12,935 nucleotides of DNA from NCBI GenBank assembly GCA_002397345.1, contig DHAH01000027.1, forward strand, positions 9,527 through 22,461, in the 5' to 3' direction. The translations under genes were made by a program, and so were the position numbers. This document shows positions 1 to 7,355 of this stretch, piece by piece; positions within the stretch are counted from its first letter, which is position 1; the number at the start of each line of letters is the position of its first letter. This DNA is from Clostridiales bacterium UBA4959 (GTDB lineage: Bacteria > Bacillota > Clostridia > Oscillospirales > CAG-272). The notes beneath the pieces are model-generated. The model was given only the letters and a program-made list of their open reading frames with translations. It searched no databases and was not told where the DNA came from.

Positions 1-4
1 TTGT

Positions 5-23
5 GATAAATTGATAATTTATC
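5..23. repeat. 8-bp inverted repeat downstream of lysA
   Basis: The arms GATAAATT (5-12) and AATTTATC (16-23) are perfectly complementary around a 3-base centre. It lies about 80 bases past the lysA stop in very A+T-rich DNA. It could be an operator for a gene outside the window or a chance AT palindrome. There is no following T-run on the minus strand, so it is not a convincing terminator. Confidence 0.25.
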
Positions 24-102
24 GATTATGATTATTGCCACAAGGCGTAAGGTTTAGGCATAAATAAAAATATATTACAGGAAGCCGTCTATCGGAAAAC
101 CG

Positions 103-1407
103 TCAAACGAGCCTGTCCAGCCGCACAATATCGTCGAACCCCTCGCGTTCCACGGCGACATATTCACCCTCGGGCGATAAAACCACAATCGGCGGGCGGG
201 GGATACGGTTATAATTCGACGCCATCGAATAATTATAAGCGCCGGTGACACAGACGGCGAGTATGTCGCCGCGTGAGCAGGACGCAAGCTTTATTCCCTC
301 CGCGAGCAGATCGCCGCTCTCACAGCAGCGTCCCGCGACGGTGCATTCGAAATCGGCGGTTTCGTTTGCCCGGTTGGCGACAATAAAAGTATAAGGTGAA
401 GAATAAAGCGTATAACGCGGGTTGTCGGGCATCCCGCCGTCAATTGAAATATAATTTTTATAACCGGTGATGTGCTTCACGCTCCCGACGGTGTAGAGTG
501 TGACGCCCGCGTCGGCAATGATCGAACGTCCCGGTTCCAGCCGCAAAGCGGGTCGGGCGGCAAGACCGGCGGCGGCGCAGGCGGAAACCACAGTGTCCGC
601 TATAACCTTAATATTCGCGTCAATATCAACGTGCGGATGCTCGTCTATATAACGCACCGCAAAACCGCCGCCGAGGTTAAGTTCGGACGCCTCCCAGCCG
701 AATGCCGTCTTGCAGGCGCCCATGAAAGCGATCATCGCCTTTGCCGCGTCAATAAATGGGTCAGGCTCGAAAATTTGCGAGCCGATGTGACAGTGCAGAC
801 CGGCGAGCGTCAAATTAGTGCAGCGCAGCGCCTTTTTCACGAATTCCAGCGCTTGCCCGGTTTCAATCGCAACGCCAAATTTGGAATCGACGCTGCCTGT
901 TATCACCTTGCGGTGGGTGTGCGGGTCAATGCCGGGCGACAGACGCAGCAGGATGCGTTGCTTTATATTTTCCCCGCGGGTTATGCGGTCAAGCGCATCC
1001 AGCTCGTCAAAATTGTCGACCACAAACGTGCCTACCCCCGCGTCAAGCGCGTAAGCAATGTCGGCGTCGGTTTTATTGTTGCCGTGGAAATAAACGCGCT
1101 CCATCGGAAACCGTGCTTTTAAAGCGGTCGCGATCTCGCCGCACGAAACAACGTCCGCGCCCAGACCTTCCTCGGCGATGAGCTTGTAAATCGCCGAGCA
1201 GCACAGCGCTTTGCCCGCGTATAAAGGCAGAGAATCGCTGCCCGCGTGCCGCTCCAGCGACGATTTATAAACGCGGCAGTTGCGCCGTACGGTTTCCTCG
1301 TCGATAAAGTAGGCGGGCGTACCGTATTTTTCGGCAAGCACCGCGGCGTCACGCCCAGAGATTGTGAGGTGACCAAGATCGTTTATGCCAAGGCAAGGCT
1401 GGATCAT
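103..1407 (-). CDS. lysA: Diaminopimelate decarboxylase
   Basis: This PLP-dependent enzyme decarboxylates meso-diaminopimelate to L-lysine, the last step of lysine synthesis, in the cytosol. The 434-residue protein has the full fold-type III (alanine-racemase-like) layout. The PLP lysine is in LYAGKAL (K66), HIGSQ is at 207-211, the glycine-rich phosphate loop LGGGF is at 245-249, and EPGR is at 291-294. CESGD at 362-366 carries the active-site Cys that the partner subunit contributes in the family dimer, and YNYSMASNYN at 391-400 closes the PLP site. The length is typical. The ATG is preceded by AGGAGA about six bases upstream, which supports this start. It is the last gene of the window's run, 64 bases after the TIM-barrel gene, so it may be co-transcribed with it or have its own weak promoter. 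Other decarboxylases of this fold (ornithine/arginine) are less likely given the CESGD and HIGSQ motifs. Confidence 0.95.
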   Translation of the reverse strand: MIQPCLGINDLGHLTISGRDAAVLAEKYGTPAYFIDEETVRRNCRVYKSSLERHAGSDSLPLYAGKALCCSAIYKLIAEEGLGADVVSCGEIATALKARFPMERVYFHGNNKTDADIAYALDAGVGTFVVDNFDELDALDRITRGENIKQRILLRLSPGIDPHTHRKVITGSVDSKFGVAIETGQALEFVKKALRCTNLTLAGLHCHIGSQIFEPDPFIDAAKAMIAFMGACKTAFGWEASELNLGGGFAVRYIDEHPHVDIDANIKVIADTVVSACAAAGLAARPALRLEPGRSIIADAGVTLYTVGSVKHITGYKNYISIDGGMPDNPRYTLYSSPYTFIVANRANETADFECTVAGRCCESGDLLAEGIKLASCSRGDILAVCVTGAYNYSMASNYNRIPRPPIVVLSPEGEYVAVEREGFDDIVRLDRLV

Positions 1408-1471
1408 TTAAAATCTCCTGAATTTGTAGTATTAATAAATCTGTATAAAGTGAATATGCTAAACGAATTAA

Positions 1472-2338
1472 TTATAAATTGCGGATCAAATATTTTCCCA
1501 CGTCAAGCATCAGCTTTGACACAGACGCATATAACTCCGGCGGGAATTTACCCAGATAGCTGTCCGCTTCGAAGGTGAAAATGCCGCAGTAGTCGATCTC
1601 TTTCAGCGCGTCTGTAATGCTGCCCCAGTTTATGGCGTAGGTGAAGGGCAGGGAATGAAGGTCGCCGATTTTATCATTATCGTGAACATGCAGCGCCTGC
1701 AGCCGTTTATGTCCGAGCGCTTTTATCAACTCCACGGAAGAAAGCGCGCCCGCGCCCTGCATTTCGCCGTGCCCGATGTCAAGGCAGGCGCAGAACCAGC
1801 CGCTGTCAAGCGAATCTATGTAATCAACGAATTCCGCGGCGGTCGAGCACGCGGCGGGAATGATTGCTTTTGTGTCTTTGTCGCGTCCCCACATGTTCTC
1901 CAGCGCGATTTTTACGCCGAACTGCTTGCAATAGGGCAGCAGGGCGTTATAAAACTCGATGTTTTTCGCCTTTTGATCCTCGGGAGAGCCGCTGAGGGTA
2001 ATCGGATGCACGATAATAATTTTTGCGCCGAGAATGCCCGCGATTTCTATTGACCGGACGATTTTGGCGAAAATTTTCGTGTTGTATTCGTCGTTGCCGG
2101 GAATATATGAAGCGAAAGGCGCGTGGGCTTGATTGAAAATAATATTATTTTCATCCGCCGTTTTACGAATCGCCTGCGCGGTCTCCCGCCAGTCGTCGCG
2201 CTGCAGTATGAATTTCGGGTCGTTTTGATCGAACATGGAAAAGTCAAGCGCGTCCCATCCGATCGCCGCGAGCGTTTTAATCGCAGTATGGTCGCCGAAT
2301 TTGCGGGCGAACATCTCTGTCTGAGTCGATAAAAGCAT
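1472..2338 (-). CDS. Sugar phosphate isomerase/epimerase-like TIM-barrel protein
   Basis: The 288-residue protein belongs to the xylose-isomerase-like TIM-barrel / AP-endonuclease-2 family. Candidate metal ligands sit at the ends of successive strands: H72 in QAHAPF, H111, E147 in IALENM, D187 and H190 in CLDIGHGE, H217 and H219 in LHVHDND, and E257 in FTFEAD. That set is typical of divalent-metal sugar epimerases/isomerases and of endonuclease IV relatives. The substrate cannot be read from sequence; the family includes myo-inositol and sugar-acid enzymes. The ATG follows AGGGG by seven to eight bases. The gene begins 11 bases after the ysxC stop, so the two are almost certainly co-transcribed. 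An AP endonuclease proper is less likely because the LHVHDND...LPF...W pattern is that of the sugar-isomerase branch. Confidence 0.85.
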   Translation of the reverse strand: MLLSTQTEMFARKFGDHTAIKTLAAIGWDALDFSMFDQNDPKFILQRDDWRETAQAIRKTADENNIIFNQAHAPFASYIPGNDEYNTKIFAKIVRSIEIAGILGAKIIIVHPITLSGSPEDQKAKNIEFYNALLPYCKQFGVKIALENMWGRDKDTKAIIPAACSTAAEFVDYIDSLDSGWFCACLDIGHGEMQGAGALSSVELIKALGHKRLQALHVHDNDKIGDLHSLPFTYAINWGSITDALKEIDYCGIFTFEADSYLGKFPPELYASVSKLMLDVGKYLIRNL

Positions 2339-2349
2339 ATTACTACCCC

Positions 2350-2943
2350 TTACTTATTTAAAAAATTATTAATTTCGTTCCAAACGTCCGCGCGTCCCTC
2401 TCCGGTCAGCGCGGAAAACGGGATAACCTTCGCACCCGAGGAACGCAGCTCGGCAAGCTGCTTCTCGCGGTTTGTTTTATTTAATCTATCGATTTTTGTC
2501 GCGACATAAATACAGGGAACAAGTGTCTCCTGCATCCAGTCGATCATAGCCAAATCGTCGTCGGTAGCGCCGGCTTTGGAATCGATGAGCTGTATAATCA
2601 AGCGCGGCGCCGGCGTTAAGCCTTGCGGCTTATCGTTCAGAAACGCGTCTGTCAGTGTCGACCAGCGCGCTTTATCCTCGGGCTTGCGCGCTGCGAAGCC
2701 GTAACCGGGCAGATCGACGAAATAGATTTTACCGTCGATGTCGTAGAAATTGATAGTGATCGTCTTGCCCGGCGATGAGCTGACGCGAGCCAGCGCCTTG
2801 CGCCCCAGCAGCGTGTTGATAAGGCTGCTTTTACCCACGTTCGAGCGTCCGGATAATATTATCTGCGGTCTGCCGTCGGTGGGAAACTGGTCGGTGCGCC
2901 CCGCCGACATGCGCAGCGCGATGTTGTTGAGGTTAATGTTCAT
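2350..2943 (-). CDS. ysxC: Ribosome biogenesis GTP-binding protein YsxC/EngB
   Basis: This TrmE-Era-EngA-EngB-Septin family GTPase acts in late assembly of the 50S ribosomal subunit. The 197-residue length is normal. G1 is GRSNVGKS (32-39), the G2 threonine lies in PGKT (58-61), G3 is DLPG (77-80) followed by YGFA, G4 is TKID (149-152) and G5 is SAL (177-179). The N-terminus aligns well with known YsxC starts, about 30 residues before the P-loop, so ATG at 2943 is right. However, no Shine-Dalgarno sequence precedes it; instead a TATAAT lies four bases upstream. In many Firmicutes lon is followed directly by ysxC; here a nucleotidyltransferase gene separates them. The TIM-barrel gene follows after 11 bases. 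Confidence 0.95.
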   Translation of the reverse strand: MNINLNNIALRMSAGRTDQFPTDGRPQIILSGRSNVGKSSLINTLLGRKALARVSSSPGKTITINFYDIDGKIYFVDLPGYGFAARKPEDKARWSTLTDAFLNDKPQGLTPAPRLIIQLIDSKAGATDDDLAMIDWMQETLVPCIYVATKIDRLNKTNREKQLAELRSSGAKVIPFSALTGEGRADVWNEINNFLNK

Positions 2944-2947
2944 ATAA

Positions 2948-2953
2948 ATTATA
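2948..2953 (-). promoter_or_regulatory. Candidate -10 box just upstream of ysxC
   Basis: TATAAT is read on the minus strand only four bases before the ysxC ATG. The -35 region is weak (ATACTG at 17 bases), so this is tentative. If used, the transcript would begin at or inside the start codon, which fits the absence of a ribosome binding site. Otherwise ysxC is read from the upstream lon or nucleotidyltransferase transcript by a non-SD route. Confidence 0.35.
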
Positions 2954-2999
2954 ATGTATTTTCGCTTTTTCAGTATCTATTTTAAACCGGAGAATGGAT

Positions 3000-3293
3000 T
3001 TATCGCGTGCGTTCATAAATAAGAACCTTGTTATTGACAGTGATATAAGAATTTTGAGGTATCGGTGCGTGAATGAGGTCTACAGGTATTTCCAGATGTT
3101 CTTCCAAACGCCGTTTAAGCCCGGCAAGCACTATTAAAGATATTGTCGGAGTAGAGAATTCGACCAAAAAGTCAATATCACTATCATTTGTCTGAGTGCA
3201 TTCAGCGTAAGAACCAAAACAGGTTAATTTTTTAATCGGATATTCTTCTGCCAGTTTTACAGCTACCTGACGTATCGTGTTAAAATCTTGCAT
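3000..3293 (-). CDS. MNT-family nucleotidyltransferase (MntA-like), orphan
   Basis: This 97-residue protein is a minimal polymerase-beta-type nucleotidyltransferase. It has the exact GS-x10-DxD signature (G27 S28, D39, D41) and a third carboxylate D72 in PVDLI. The family commonly acts as the antitoxin of HEPN/MNT pairs, where it adds AMP to the HEPN RNase toxin. No HEPN gene is visible on either side: the flanks are only 68 and 56 bases, then lon and ysxC. The start is well supported by AGGAGG eight bases before the ATG. Base composition is visibly richer in A+T than lon or ysxC, and the gene interrupts a gene pair that is usually contiguous, so recent acquisition is a reasonable inference. 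Its target is unknown; a stand-alone role or a partner elsewhere in the genome is possible. Confidence 0.85.
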   Translation of the reverse strand: MQDFNTIRQVAVKLAEEYPIKKLTCFGSYAECTQTNDSDIDFLVEFSTPTISLIVLAGLKRRLEEHLEIPVDLIHAPIPQNSYITVNNKVLIYERTR

Positions 3294-3361
3294 TTGTATA
3301 ACCTCCTTTGGATCAACACAATTTATTTATAACGGTTATTGCATTGTTTATTATTTATTTT

Positions 3362-5767
3362 TTATTTCACCAAAGCCGTATTCAGCACTTCGCCGATTTC
3401 CCGGCAGGGGGTGAACACCAGCGACTCGCGCACGGTGGGGTCGATGTCGTCCAGATCGCGCGTGTTGTCGGCGGGGATACATACCGTAGCAATGCCCGCT
3501 TTATAAGCTGCCATGGGCTTTTCGCGCAGCCCGCCGATAGGCAGCACATGCCCGCGCAGGGTGATTTCGCCCGTCATGGCAACGTCGCGGCGTACGGGTA
3601 CGCCCGACAGCTCGCTGACCAGCGCGGTTGCGATAGTCACGCCGGCGGAGGGTCCATCCTTTGGGATCGCGCCTTCCGGGACATGTATATGTATGTCCCG
3701 CGTTTTGTAAAAGTCGGCAGGGGCGCCCAGCGCCTCGGAGTTCGCGCGTATATAGCTCACCGCTGCACGCGCCGATTCTTTCATTACATCACCCAGCGAG
3801 CCGGTCAGCTCCAGCTTGCCCGTGCCGGGCATGGTGGCAACCTCCACGCGCAGCAGATCGCCCCCGACCTCGGTATAAGCAAGGCCGTTGACAACGCCGA
3901 CTTCGTCAGACGGCGACAGTGTGTCGGGCTTGATTTTCTGTGTGCCGAGATATTTTTTCACGTCGTCCGCGGTGATCTTCACCGATTTAACGCCGGTTTC
4001 GACTATCTCCTTCGCCGATTTACGGCAGAGGCTCGCGATCTCGCGCTCGAGGTTGCGCACGCCCGCTTCACGGGTGTAAAAATCGATGATTTCAAAAACC
4101 GCGTCGTCGGTGAGCTTCAGCATGCGCTTGTTCAGCCCGTGACGGGTGAGCTGTTTGGGGATAAGGTGATTTTTCGCAATGGCAAGCTTTTCGTGCCGTG
4201 TGTAAATTTTCAGCTCAATGATCTCCATGCGATCGATCAGTGGTCTGGGGACTGTGTCAAGCGTGTTCGCCGTTGCGATGAACAGGCATTCTGACAAATC
4301 CATGGGCAGCTCCACGAAATGGTCGCGGAATGCCTTATTTTGCTCGCTGTCGAGCACCTCAAGCAGCGCGGAGGCAGGGTCGCCGTGCGCGTCGGAGGTC
4401 AGCTTGTCAATTTCATCGAGCAATATAAGCGGATTGCGCGTCTTTGCCTGACGCAGCGCGGCGATAATGCGCCCCGGCATCGCGCCGATATAGGTTTTAC
4501 GGTGCCCGCGGATGTCAGCCTCGTCACGCACGCCGCCCAGCGACACGCGCACGTATTTACGTCCCGTCGCATGCGCGATTGACGCCGCAATCGAGGTCTT
4601 GCCTGTGCCGGGAGGCCCGACAAGGCAGAGGATCTGGTTGCGCAGTCCGGGATTAAGCTGCTTCACCGCGATATATTCAAGAATGCGTTCTTTTATCTTT
4701 TCCAATCCGTCGTGATCGCGCGCCAAAATTTTACGCGCGGCTCCGACGTCGGCGCGTTCCTTCGAGGTTTTAGTCCAGGGCAGTTCCAGGCATAAATCGA
4801 GATAGTTCCGTATCACGCTCGACTCGGCGGCGTTGTAGGGCGTCTTTGCGAGTTTTTTAACCTCACGGACTAACTTTTCGGCGATCTCCGCAGGTAATTT
4901 AGCGGCGTCTATCTTCTCGTAATACTCGTCGATCTCGTCTTCTTCGTCCTCTGAATAGCCCAGCTCGTTTTTTATTGCCTTGAGCTGTTCTTTAAGATAA
5001 TATTCACGCTGGTTGCTCTCGATCTGGCGGCGCACACGGCGATGTATGTCAAGCTCGGTCGACAGCACGTCGCGCTCGCGCTCGAGTATTACCGCAAGCA
5101 GCTCCAGCCGACGCAGCGGATTGAACTCCTCAAGCACAAGCTGCTTGTCAAGCGGGTTTATCAGCACGTTGCTTGCTATAAAATCGGCGAGCAGACCGGG
5201 ATTGCGTATCGACTTGACCGCGGTGATAAGCTCATTTGACAGCCGCGGCAGGAACTTTGTAAATTCATCGAACGCCCCGGTGATCTCGTGTATCAGCGCC
5301 TCGCCCTTGATTCCGCCGCCATCGTCAACGCTGACGGTTTTGGCTATCACATCGACGGTCAAGCCCAAGCCGTTATCATAATAACGGCTCGCCGTCGCGC
5401 GGGACGTGCCTTCTATGAACACGCCCATGGTACCCTCGGGCAGCTTCACCGACTGACGCAGCTTGACAACTGTTCCAACCGAAAATAAGTTTGCGGTTTC
5501 GGATAGATTATCCGGGGTGTCGCCGGCGGCGTCATTGGCTTTGCCGTCACCGCCAACATCTTTAAGAAGCGAAAGGGTTTCTTCATCAATAGGACGGCGC
5601 TGTACGGCAAAGAGCAGTCCGTCGGCAGCCTCGGCGCGCTCACACGCGGCGAGGCTGCTTTTATCGGACAGCTCGAAACTGACCGGAATGGTGGGAAAAA
5701 CCGCGATGGATTCGAGCATTAAGACAGGCAGCGTCATCGGCTCGGCTTTTTCGATATATTTTTGCAT
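3362..5767 (-). CDS. lon: ATP-dependent Lon protease
   Basis: This is the cytosolic AAA+ serine protease that degrades misfolded and selected regulatory proteins. The 801-residue product has the full LonA order: an N-terminal substrate-binding domain (about 1-210), a helical/coiled segment (about 210-345), an AAA+ module with Walker A GPPGTGKT near residue 383 and Walker B LILLDEID, and a protease domain. The catalytic Ser lies in PKDGPSAG (S707) and the Lys in GGLREK (K750), the correct 43-residue spacing. An acidic, Gly/Asp-rich insertion of roughly 20 residues (about 68-92) lies in the N-terminal domain before LFSVGTV; it looks like a flexible surface loop. The ATG at 5767 has AGGA eight bases upstream, and the next Met (residue 11) has none, so the first is chosen. 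It has its own promoter and a palindrome-rich leader, and is followed by the nucleotidyltransferase gene and ysxC. Confidence 0.97.
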   Translation of the reverse strand: MQKYIEKAEPMTLPVLMLESIAVFPTIPVSFELSDKSSLAACERAEAADGLLFAVQRRPIDEETLSLLKDVGGDGKANDAAGDTPDNLSETANLFSVGTVVKLRQSVKLPEGTMGVFIEGTSRATASRYYDNGLGLTVDVIAKTVSVDDGGGIKGEALIHEITGAFDEFTKFLPRLSNELITAVKSIRNPGLLADFIASNVLINPLDKQLVLEEFNPLRRLELLAVILERERDVLSTELDIHRRVRRQIESNQREYYLKEQLKAIKNELGYSEDEEDEIDEYYEKIDAAKLPAEIAEKLVREVKKLAKTPYNAAESSVIRNYLDLCLELPWTKTSKERADVGAARKILARDHDGLEKIKERILEYIAVKQLNPGLRNQILCLVGPPGTGKTSIAASIAHATGRKYVRVSLGGVRDEADIRGHRKTYIGAMPGRIIAALRQAKTRNPLILLDEIDKLTSDAHGDPASALLEVLDSEQNKAFRDHFVELPMDLSECLFIATANTLDTVPRPLIDRMEIIELKIYTRHEKLAIAKNHLIPKQLTRHGLNKRMLKLTDDAVFEIIDFYTREAGVRNLEREIASLCRKSAKEIVETGVKSVKITADDVKKYLGTQKIKPDTLSPSDEVGVVNGLAYTEVGGDLLRVEVATMPGTGKLELTGSLGDVMKESARAAVSYIRANSEALGAPADFYKTRDIHIHVPEGAIPKDGPSAGVTIATALVSELSGVPVRRDVAMTGEITLRGHVLPIGGLREKPMAAYKAGIATVCIPADNTRDLDDIDPTVRESLVFTPCREIGEVLNTALVK

Positions 5768-5807
5768 TATAATAATCCTGTTTATGTGTAGTTCGGGCGC
5801 GGAAACA

Positions 5808-5882
5808 TTAACTTGCCGCGCGCCTTTATAAATCGCTATAATTACAGCGATTATAATAGTATAACACGCGCGGCGAGGTTAA
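5808..5882. repeat. Nested inverted repeat over the lon promoter
   Basis: The outer arms, TTAACTTGCCGCGCG (5808-5822) and CGCGCGGCGAGGTTAA (5867-5882), are complementary apart from one indel and one mismatch. Inside them is a second dyad with arms AATCGCT (5831-5837) and AGCGATT (5846-5852). Its eight-base centre is itself symmetric except for one pair, so the core reads as a 22-bp operator-like palindrome. The core right arm covers the predicted start point of lon transcription. It could be a repressor site, a cruciform-forming element or a small mobile palindrome ending in TTAAC/GTTAA. Confidence 0.6.
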
Positions 5883-5887
5883 ATCAA
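5858..5887 (-). promoter_or_regulatory. Predicted lon promoter
   Basis: On the minus strand the -35 box is TTGATT (5887-5882). An extended -10, TG-T-TATACT, follows, with the hexamer at 5863-5858 and an 18-base spacer. Transcription would start near 5851, giving an 84-base leader that contains part of the 22-bp palindrome and a GC-rich hairpin (GGCGCG at 5824-5819 with CGCGCC at 5801-5796). I see no CIRCE or CtsR-type heat-shock operator. Confidence 0.55.
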
Positions 5888-5889
5888 TA

Positions 5890-5906
5890 ACAAATTATTA
5901 ATTTGT
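5890..5906. repeat. AT palindrome upstream of the lon -35
   Basis: ACAAATTA and TAATTTGT form perfect 8-bp arms around one base. The site ends two bases before the predicted lon -35 box, so it could be an activator or repressor site or an UP element. It is also the edge of the palindrome-dense block that extends to about 6050. Confidence 0.4.
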
Positions 5907-5941
5907 AGGATTGCCGCCGCCGTCAGCGCCGGAAAAGCGCA

Positions 5942-5976
5942 GCCGCGCGTTTGGGTCAAACGCCCAAATGCGCGGC
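5942..5976. terminator. GC-rich 14-bp hairpin between the oxidoreductase gene and lon
   Basis: The arm GCCGCGCGTTTGGG (5942-5955) pairs with CCCAAATGCGCGGC (5963-5976) around a 7-base loop, with one non-Watson-Crick position (G-U on the plus strand, C-A on the minus). It lies about 165 bases after the stop of the 6142-7236 gene and could end that transcript, but the minus strand has only TTTT six bases beyond the stem. It may equally be a dispersed hairpin element. Confidence 0.4.
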
Positions 5977-5982
5977 ATTACA

Positions 5983-6049
5983 GGAGCGACCATTGACCGC
6001 CCGTTGTATTAATTATTAATCTGCGGGTGATCAATGATCCCCCCTGCAG
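5983..6049. repeat. Two related imperfect palindromes
   Basis: The first, at 5983-6002, reads like GGAGCGACCATTGACCGCCC. The second, at 6021-6049, is a hairpin with paired blocks CTGC/GCAG, GGG/CCC and GATC/GATC around AAT. An AT palindrome, ATTAAT-T-ATTAAT (6008-6020), lies between them. Both GC-rich copies resemble a GGGCGAyCATTGrTCGCCC-type core. This looks like decayed copies of a dispersed intergenic repeat. The remainder, 6050-6110, shows no further signal beyond a 5-bp stem (GGCGA/TCGCC). Confidence 0.4.
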
Positions 6050-6110
6050 GTATATAAAAGTGTTTAAAGATACGGCGAGAGCTTATCGCCCCCTGCGCGT
6101 CCCCGTCTTT

Positions 6111-6154
6111 TATATCCCCTTAAATCCCAGGGTATATCCCCTTAAATCTCAGGG
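6111..6154. repeat. 22-bp tandem direct repeat across a stop codon
   Basis: Units 6111-6132 and 6133-6154 are adjacent and identical except for one C/T difference. The second unit covers the last codons and TAA stop of the oxidoreductase gene; the first lies just past the stop. This is a local duplication, probably by slippage, that leaves the reading frame unchanged. Confidence 0.9.
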
Positions 6155-7236
6155 ATTTCGATTTCGACTTCTTTACCCAGTTTCGACGAACGGTAGATAC
6201 CATCGCAGATCGCTTGGTTATAAAGGATTTCTTCGCCCGGCACGGGAGCGGGGCCGTTTGTTTTCAGCGCGTCTACGAAACCGCGCATTTTGCCGTCCCA
6301 AATATCCATGGGACGCGCGCCGCCGTATGCGTCAAACGGTACGTTGGGGAGCACATATGAGTCGAGGTGCTGACCGTTGACGTCGGTGTACAGCATGACA
6401 CGGCTCGGGCGGCGCAGCTCGTCGAATCCGTTCGAGATTTTAATCGCACCCTCGGTGCCCAGCCACAACGTATCGCCTAACGAGTCGGCGTGCATCGCCC
6501 ACGACTGTTTGAACACAAACGTGGTGTCGCCTTCCATACGCACCAGCGCGACGGAGAAATCGTCAACGTTGAAATTCGCCGCGTCGGGCCAATATTTCGG
6601 GTTCTTGCCAAAATAATCGGTCGCAATAGCCGAAACTGTCAGCGGCTTGGGATATTTTACAGCGTGCAGGCATTCATCGATTGAATAACAGCCGATATCG
6701 CCCAGACAGCCGAACCCCGCCTTGCTTTCGTCAACGAACGTACCGCCGGGAATGCCTCTGCGCCGTCCGCCGCCGCTCTGGATATAGTAAACCTTGCCCA
6801 GAACGCCCGACTCGATGATGTTGTCGACTCTGCGGCGCATAAAATCCCAGCGGGGCTGGAATCCGATGGTGAGGAACTTGTTTGCTTTCTTAGAAGCGCG
6901 CACCATTTCAACCGCCTGTCCGAGCGTGAACGACATCGGTTTTTCGCACAGCACGTGAACGCCGGCTTCAAGCAGTGCTATGGCGCATTCGGCGTGCGTC
7001 GTATTGTATGTACATACGCTCGCGCCGTCCATCTGAACGTTTTTTATAAGGTCAAATACATTTTCGAACGCGGGTTTATCTTTTAAGCCGTAGCTGTCAA
7101 GGAATGCCCTCGCCTTGCCCGGAACAATGTCACACGCGCCGACGATCTCGACGTCGTCGAATTTAACGTACCTGTCCATATGCGCGTGAGATATGCCGCC
7201 TGTGCCGCAGATGCCGATGCGTAATTTTTCGCTCAT
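6142..7236 (-). CDS. Gfo/Idh/MocA-family NAD(P)-dependent oxidoreductase
   Basis: The 364-residue protein has an N-terminal Rossmann fold with GICGTGGISHAH near its start and the family motif CEKPM about residue 97-101. A C-terminal alpha/beta domain follows, with the catalytic-site motif GDIGCYSID. Family members oxidise or reduce sugars, inositols and amino-sugar derivatives using a tightly bound or free nicotinamide cofactor; the substrate here cannot be assigned. Two ATGs are in frame. I chose the one at 7236 because AGGATGG (7251-7245) sits eight bases upstream, whereas the ATG at 7248 directly abuts a GG and has no spaced ribosome site. It has its own promoter and stands alone between the membrane-protein gene and lon, with a 40-base leader. 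The stop codon lies in a 22-bp tandem duplication. Confidence 0.9.
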   Translation of the reverse strand: MSEKLRIGICGTGGISHAHMDRYVKFDDVEIVGACDIVPGKARAFLDSYGLKDKPAFENVFDLIKNVQMDGASVCTYNTTHAECAIALLEAGVHVLCEKPMSFTLGQAVEMVRASKKANKFLTIGFQPRWDFMRRRVDNIIESGVLGKVYYIQSGGGRRRGIPGGTFVDESKAGFGCLGDIGCYSIDECLHAVKYPKPLTVSAIATDYFGKNPKYWPDAANFNVDDFSVALVRMEGDTTFVFKQSWAMHADSLGDTLWLGTEGAIKISNGFDELRRPSRVMLYTDVNGQHLDSYVLPNVPFDAYGGARPMDIWDGKMRGFVDALKTNGPAPVPGEEILYNQAICDGIYRSSKLGKEVEIEIPEI

Positions 7237-7284
7237 GTAGAATACCATCCTGTCTTAATCATTTTTAAGAATAGCTTGTTTTCA

Positions 7285-7313
7285 ATTATGCAATATTTTC
7301 ATGCGGAAGTCAA
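7285..7313 (-). promoter_or_regulatory. Sigma-A-type promoter of the oxidoreductase gene
   Basis: On the minus strand TTGACT (7313-7308) is followed after exactly 17 bases by CATAAT (7290-7285). Each box has one mismatch to consensus. Transcription would start near 7278, about 42 bases before the chosen ATG. Confidence 0.7.
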
Positions 7314-7355
7314 TCGTGCTGTGTTACAAAAATCGACTTAATTGGGTTGTGATTA

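Noticed and set aside
472..1122. 216-codon plus-strand ORF inside lysA
   Set aside because: It is antisense to a gene with complete catalytic motifs, has no recognisable domain, and is a by-product of GC-rich codon use.
2944..3361. HEPN toxin partner for the MNT gene
   Set aside because: The gaps on either side are too short (56 and 68 bases) and no HEPN RX4-6H reading frame is present on either strand.
3308..4294. 328-codon plus-strand ORF opposite the Lon protease domain
   Set aside because: It lies mostly antisense to lon's protease and AAA+ regions, which are clearly real; its composition is rich in Arg, His and Gln as expected of a shadow frame.
5898..5993. 31-codon minus-strand ORF between the oxidoreductase gene and lon
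   Set aside because: It has no spaced ribosome site, and its middle is the 14-bp hairpin and its end the AT palindrome, so the sequence is better explained by structured repeat DNA than by coding.
7237..7248. Upstream ATG at 7248 as the oxidoreductase start
   Set aside because: The ribosome-site bases abut or overlap this ATG with no spacer, while AGGATGG is correctly spaced for the ATG at 7236, where homology begins.
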